Assembly (NCBI RefSeq): GCF_024464655.1
Contig: NZ_JANHAV010000001.1
Coordinates: 773,213-837,212, forward strand
From: Halobellus inordinatus
Lineage (GTDB): Archaea; Halobacteriota; Halobacteria; Halobacteriales; Haloferacaceae
Direction of reading: 5' to 3'
Length of the DNA stretch: 64,000 nt
Positions 61,659 to 64,000 of the stretch are shown piece by piece. The notes under the pieces are model-generated. The model was given only the letters and a program-made list of their open reading frames with translations, was not told where the DNA came from and did no database searches. A program made the translations under genes and the position numbers. The first letter of the stretch is position 1; the number at the start of each line of letters is the position of its first letter.

Positions 61659-62843
61659 ATGGCTATGGATCAGATAGTAGTTCTCGGTGCTGGGGTCGGT
61701 GGCGCGATGTCCGCCAATATGCTCCGGCGTCGACTGGATAGTAGTGACGCGGAGATCACTATCGTCGACAAGAGTACCCAACACGCCTATCAGCCATCGT
61801 ACTACCTGCTGCCGTTCGGCTATATGGAGCCGGAAGACCAGTTCCGCGACGTCAGCGAGGTAATGCAGAGCGGCGTCGAGTTCCTGCAAGGTGAGGTAAC
61901 AGGCGTCGATCCGGACGCCAAGACAGTCCAACTCGCCGACGACGAACTGTCGTACGACTACCTCGTCGTCTCGCTGGGACACCGCCTCGCGGCCGAGGCG
62001 ACGCCCGGAATGATGGAAGGATGGGAAGACACCGACTCGGTGTTCCCGTTCTACTACTTCGACGCGGCGATGGAGATGCGCGAGGCACTCCAGGATTTCG
62101 ACGGCGGCACGTTCGTCGTCTCCGTTCCCGACACGCCGATCAAGTGCGGCGGCGCGCCGCTGAAGATGACTATGCTCGCGGAAGACTACTTCCAGCGACA
62201 GGGCATCCGCGACGACGTCGACGTGGTGATGACGAAGGGCGGCGACGCCGTCTTCGGCGTCTCGCCGTACCGCGAGAAACTCGAAGAGATCTGGAGCGAC
62301 CGCGACATCGAGTTCCGCGGCGGCTTCACCGTCAGCGAAGTCGACCCCGACGAACAGGTCATCCACTCCGAGGACGGCGAAACCCAGGAGTACGACTTCT
62401 ACGCGCCCGTCCCGCCGCAGTACGGCCAGCCGGCGCTCACCGACAACTCGCCGTTGACGGAGGGCGACGACGAGCACGACGGCGAGTACGTCACCGTCGA
62501 CAAGCACACGCTCCAGCACACCGAGTACGAGGACGTCTTCGCGCTCGGCGACGCCGGCAACACGCCGAACGCCAAGACGGCCGCCGCGGCCCGCAAGCAG
62601 GCACACGTCGTCGTCGACAACCTCGAATCGCATATGGAGGGACGCCCGCAGACGGCCAAGTACAAGGGCTACGCTGCCTGTCCGCTCCTCACGAAGAAGG
62701 GTAAGGCGATGGTCGCTGAGTTCGACTACGAAGAAAGCATCTCCGCACCCGTCGAGAGCCGGATGAACTGGATTATGGACATCAACATCCTACCCAGTTT
62801 CTACTGGAACGCCTGGCTCCACGGGTACGACCCACTCCCCTGA
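61659..62843 (+). CDS. sqr: Sulfide:quinone oxidoreductase
   Basis: The enzyme has 394 residues and transfers electrons from sulfide to the quinone pool and forms persulfide or polysulfide. Visible: FAD Rossmann 'IVVLGAGVGGAMSANMLRRR', redox Cys163 in 'PDTPIKCGGAPLKM', the second FAD motif 'EDVFALGDAGNTPNAKTA' and Cys341 in 'YKGYAACPLLTKKGKAM'. These are its only two cysteines, the essential pair; the third Cys of some SQR types is absent. The C-terminus has the amphipathic 'SFYWNAWLHGYDPLP' for membrane attachment. Two in-frame ATGs (61659, 61665) exist. The DUF1641 gene follows after 2 nt. Confidence 0.94.
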   Translation: MAMDQIVVLGAGVGGAMSANMLRRRLDSSDAEITIVDKSTQHAYQPSYYLLPFGYMEPEDQFRDVSEVMQSGVEFLQGEVTGVDPDAKTVQLADDELSYDYLVVSLGHRLAAEATPGMMEGWEDTDSVFPFYYFDAAMEMREALQDFDGGTFVVSVPDTPIKCGGAPLKMTMLAEDYFQRQGIRDDVDVVMTKGGDAVFGVSPYREKLEEIWSDRDIEFRGGFTVSEVDPDEQVIHSEDGETQEYDFYAPVPPQYGQPALTDNSPLTEGDDEHDGEYVTVDKHTLQHTEYEDVFALGDAGNTPNAKTAAAARKQAHVVVDNLESHMEGRPQTAKYKGYAACPLLTKKGKAMVAEFDYEESISAPVESRMNWIMDINILPSFYWNAWLHGYDPLP

Positions 62844-62845
62844 CT

Positions 62846-63688
62846 ATGGCGAGCGAAAATCGATCCCTCGACGCCGACAGCGAGATGGAGATCGAGAACC
62901 GGGAAGAACTACTCCGGACGATCGACGAGAACGCGGACGAACTCGCAGAGCTCCTCCGGATGCTCGCACAGACGGAGGACCTCGCCGAGGACCTCGTCCC
63001 CGAACTCCGCGAGACGGTTCGCGAGAACCGCGAACCGATCCGCGAGCTGCGCGTGGCGTTCGAGCGCGAGGAGACCCTCACGCTGCTGACGAAGGTCGGT
63101 GAGGAATCGGACACGCTCTTGGAACTCCTCGACGTCCTCGCGGCGTCGAAGGGACTCGCCGACGACCTCATTCCGGAGCTTCGTATCGTCGTCCAAGAGA
63201 ACCGGGATGTCCTCGAACGGCTCCGGCTCTCTCTAGAGAAAGAAGAGACGATTATCCTGCTCGAACGCCTGGGCGAGAACGCGGACACGCTGATCGAGAT
63301 GCTCGATCTGCTCGATGCGACCCACGACCTCGCGATGGAGCTCACGCCGGAGCTTCGCGACGTCGCCCAGGACAACCGCGACGTCATCCGCGACTTCCGG
63401 ATGGCGGCCGCCGGGTTCGCAGACGCCCACGCCGAAAGCGACGTCGAGATGTACGAGCTGGGGCGGAACGCGGGCAATATGGTCGCACTCGTCGAGACGC
63501 TCGGCGACCCGAAGGTCACCAAGGCGCTCGACGAGACAGTAGAAGGGCTCGCACAGGACGATCCCAAGCCGGTCGGGTTCTTCGGGCTCATCGGCGCGCT
63601 GTTCGACGCCGACGTGCGACGTGCGCTCGGACGGCTGCTCGCCGCAGCTCGGGGTCTCGGGAGCGTCGACTTCGACGACTCCGAATAA
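62846..63688 (+). CDS. DUF1641-containing protein with three internal repeats
   Basis: This 280-residue all-helical acidic protein has three ~57-residue repeats at roughly 20-77, 78-135 and 136-190. Each carries a 'L-G/D-E-x-x-D-x-L' helix, a 'L-A-x-D/E-L-x-P-E-L-R' helix and 'V-x-x-(E/D)-N-R-(D/E)-x-(I/L)-R' ends. The C-terminal part (~200-265) is the DUF1641 core ('GNMVALVETLGDPKVTKALD', 'PVGFFGLIGALFDADVRRAL'). DUF1641 is often encoded beside SQR and is presumed a partner, perhaps a membrane anchor or quinone-side subunit. It starts 2 nt after the sqr stop and ends before a clear terminator. Confidence 0.9.
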   Translation: MASENRSLDADSEMEIENREELLRTIDENADELAELLRMLAQTEDLAEDLVPELRETVRENREPIRELRVAFEREETLTLLTKVGEESDTLLELLDVLAASKGLADDLIPELRIVVQENRDVLERLRLSLEKEETIILLERLGENADTLIEMLDLLDATHDLAMELTPELRDVAQDNRDVIRDFRMAAAGFADAHAESDVEMYELGRNAGNMVALVETLGDPKVTKALDETVEGLAQDDPKPVGFFGLIGALFDADVRRALGRLLAAARGLGSVDFDDSE

Positions 63689-63691
63689 CGG

Positions 63692-63710
63692 AAACCGATC
63701 GGTTTTTATT
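63692..63710 (+). terminator. Palindrome plus T-run terminator after DUF1641
   Basis: The 14-bp perfect palindrome AAACCGATCGGTTT runs into TTTTATT just after the stop. It closes the sqr-DUF1641 transcript before the peroxiredoxin gene. Confidence 0.65.
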
Positions 63711-63858
63711 CCTTGGGTCGTTATAATTCGGTACTACGAAAACAGAATTTCGCTTCTGCGGAAGTTTTGTTCTATTCTTCGAAGATCCGCCAGCAGATAG
63801 CGAAAAAATAGGTTCTATAGCGCCGGCTTAATACACAACGTCCTAAGGCCGAACTGCA

Positions 63859-64000
63859 ATGACTGAGCCTACGGCAGACCCCGACGAATCGGCCGGCGCC
63901 CCCGGAATCGGCGATCAGTTCCCCCAGCTCACCGTGGAGACGAGCCACGGCGAACTGACCATCCCCGACGACTACGAGGGCAAGTGGCTCGTCCTGTTCA
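63859..64000 (+). CDS. Peroxiredoxin, N-terminal part (runs off the window)
   Basis: Only the first 47 residues are present. After an acidic lead of about 15 residues, '[20 protein letters not shown]' and '[12 protein letters not shown]' match the start of archaeal 2-Cys or 1-Cys peroxiredoxins (AhpC/TSA, Prx6-like), where the P-D-D-Y-x-G-K-W-x-V-L-F strand precedes the catalytic P-x-D-F-T-P-V-C loop, here outside the window. It reduces peroxides with thiols. The ATG at 63859 has a TATA-like box about 26 nt upstream (TTAATACAC, ~63830-63838). It is transcribed apart from sqr because a terminator separates them. Confidence 0.88.
   Translation, partial: MTEPTADPDESAGAPGIGDQFPQLTVETSHGELTIPDDYEGKWLVLF

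Noticed and set aside
61516..61677. 53-codon frame upstream of and overlapping the sqr start
   Set aside because: It spans the inverted repeat and probable promoter of sqr, has no acidic haloarchaeal composition and ends inside sqr.
1..64000. Search for tRNA, rRNA, CRISPR arrays, IS elements, integrases and toxin-antitoxin pairs
   Set aside because: No cloverleaf with a T-loop consensus, no regularly spaced repeats with unique spacers, no transposase or integrase motifs and no recognisable toxin-antitoxin pair were seen. The region looks like core chromosome.

Overview
The window is a high-GC chromosomal segment of a halophilic archaeon (class Halobacteria). The evidence is strongly acidic proteins, TATA-like boxes 26-30 nt upstream of mostly leaderless ATG/GTG starts, many small haloarchaea-only families (DUF5796, DUF7523-, DUF7545-, DUF7543- and DUF7547-like), a NADH-dehydrogenase-like complex without NuoE/F/G, form III RuBisCO and ADP-forming acetyl-CoA synthetase. 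I do not commit to a genus. I see no rRNA, tRNA, CRISPR array, IS element or prophage. The tetranucleotides CTAG and, less expectedly, CATG are nearly absent.

Layout. 0-6 kb: end of a PQQ-repeat beta-propeller protein, small conserved proteins, a CbiX chelatase with its DR2241-type Fe-S partner, and cysS. 6-14.4 kb: trxB-like reductase, MATE exporter, BCCT transporter, ZIP metal transporter, MazG-like and YbaK-like proteins, PAS histidine kinase. 14.4-22.4 kb: acd with a DRTGG/BioD-like partner, an M24 peptidase, two tiny proteins, a CBS-ParB-like protein and a Rossmann-DHH phosphoesterase. 22.4-32.9 kb: one operon, nuoA-B-CD-H-I-J1-J2-K-L-M-N, on the minus strand. 33-38.5 kb: purK-purE, an Agl23-like membrane protein, and ribH overlapping an aminotransferase. 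38.5-43.7 kb: Hel308-type helicase, form III RuBisCO and, convergent to it, ribose-1,5-bisphosphate isomerase plus a small membrane protein. 44-48 kb: thioredoxin, a wHTH/DUF7521 pair, and glpK with a polytopic membrane protein that may be its glycerol permease. 48-58.6 kb: macro-domain protein, IMPase-family phosphatase, DUF2071 protein, a CopD-like/PH/PH operon, KDPG aldolase, an ABC exporter and a Tat-lipoprotein PQQ sugar dehydrogenase. 58.9-64 kb: a sulfur module (rhodanese-MBL persulfide dioxygenase, HTH-rhodanese fusion, sulfide:quinone oxidoreductase, three-repeat DUF1641 protein) followed by the start of a peroxiredoxin.

How the parts fit. SQR, the persulfide dioxygenase and the rhodaneses form a plausible sulfide to persulfide to sulfite/thiosulfate route that feeds electrons to the quinone pool, which the Nuo-like complex and PQQ dehydrogenase may also use. 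RuBisCO and R15P isomerase are two consecutive enzymes of archaeal nucleoside/pentose-bisphosphate salvage. GlpK, KDPG aldolase and Acd cover glycerol, sugar-acid and acetate steps of central carbon metabolism.

The least expected signals are an ~81-bp structured repeat present three times, the CATG depletion and its relaxation inside the nuo operon, the HTH-rhodanese fusion next to SQR, a four-copy 18-19 bp tandem repeat before the sugar dehydrogenase, and a long stem-loop in the only sizeable gap of the nuo operon.
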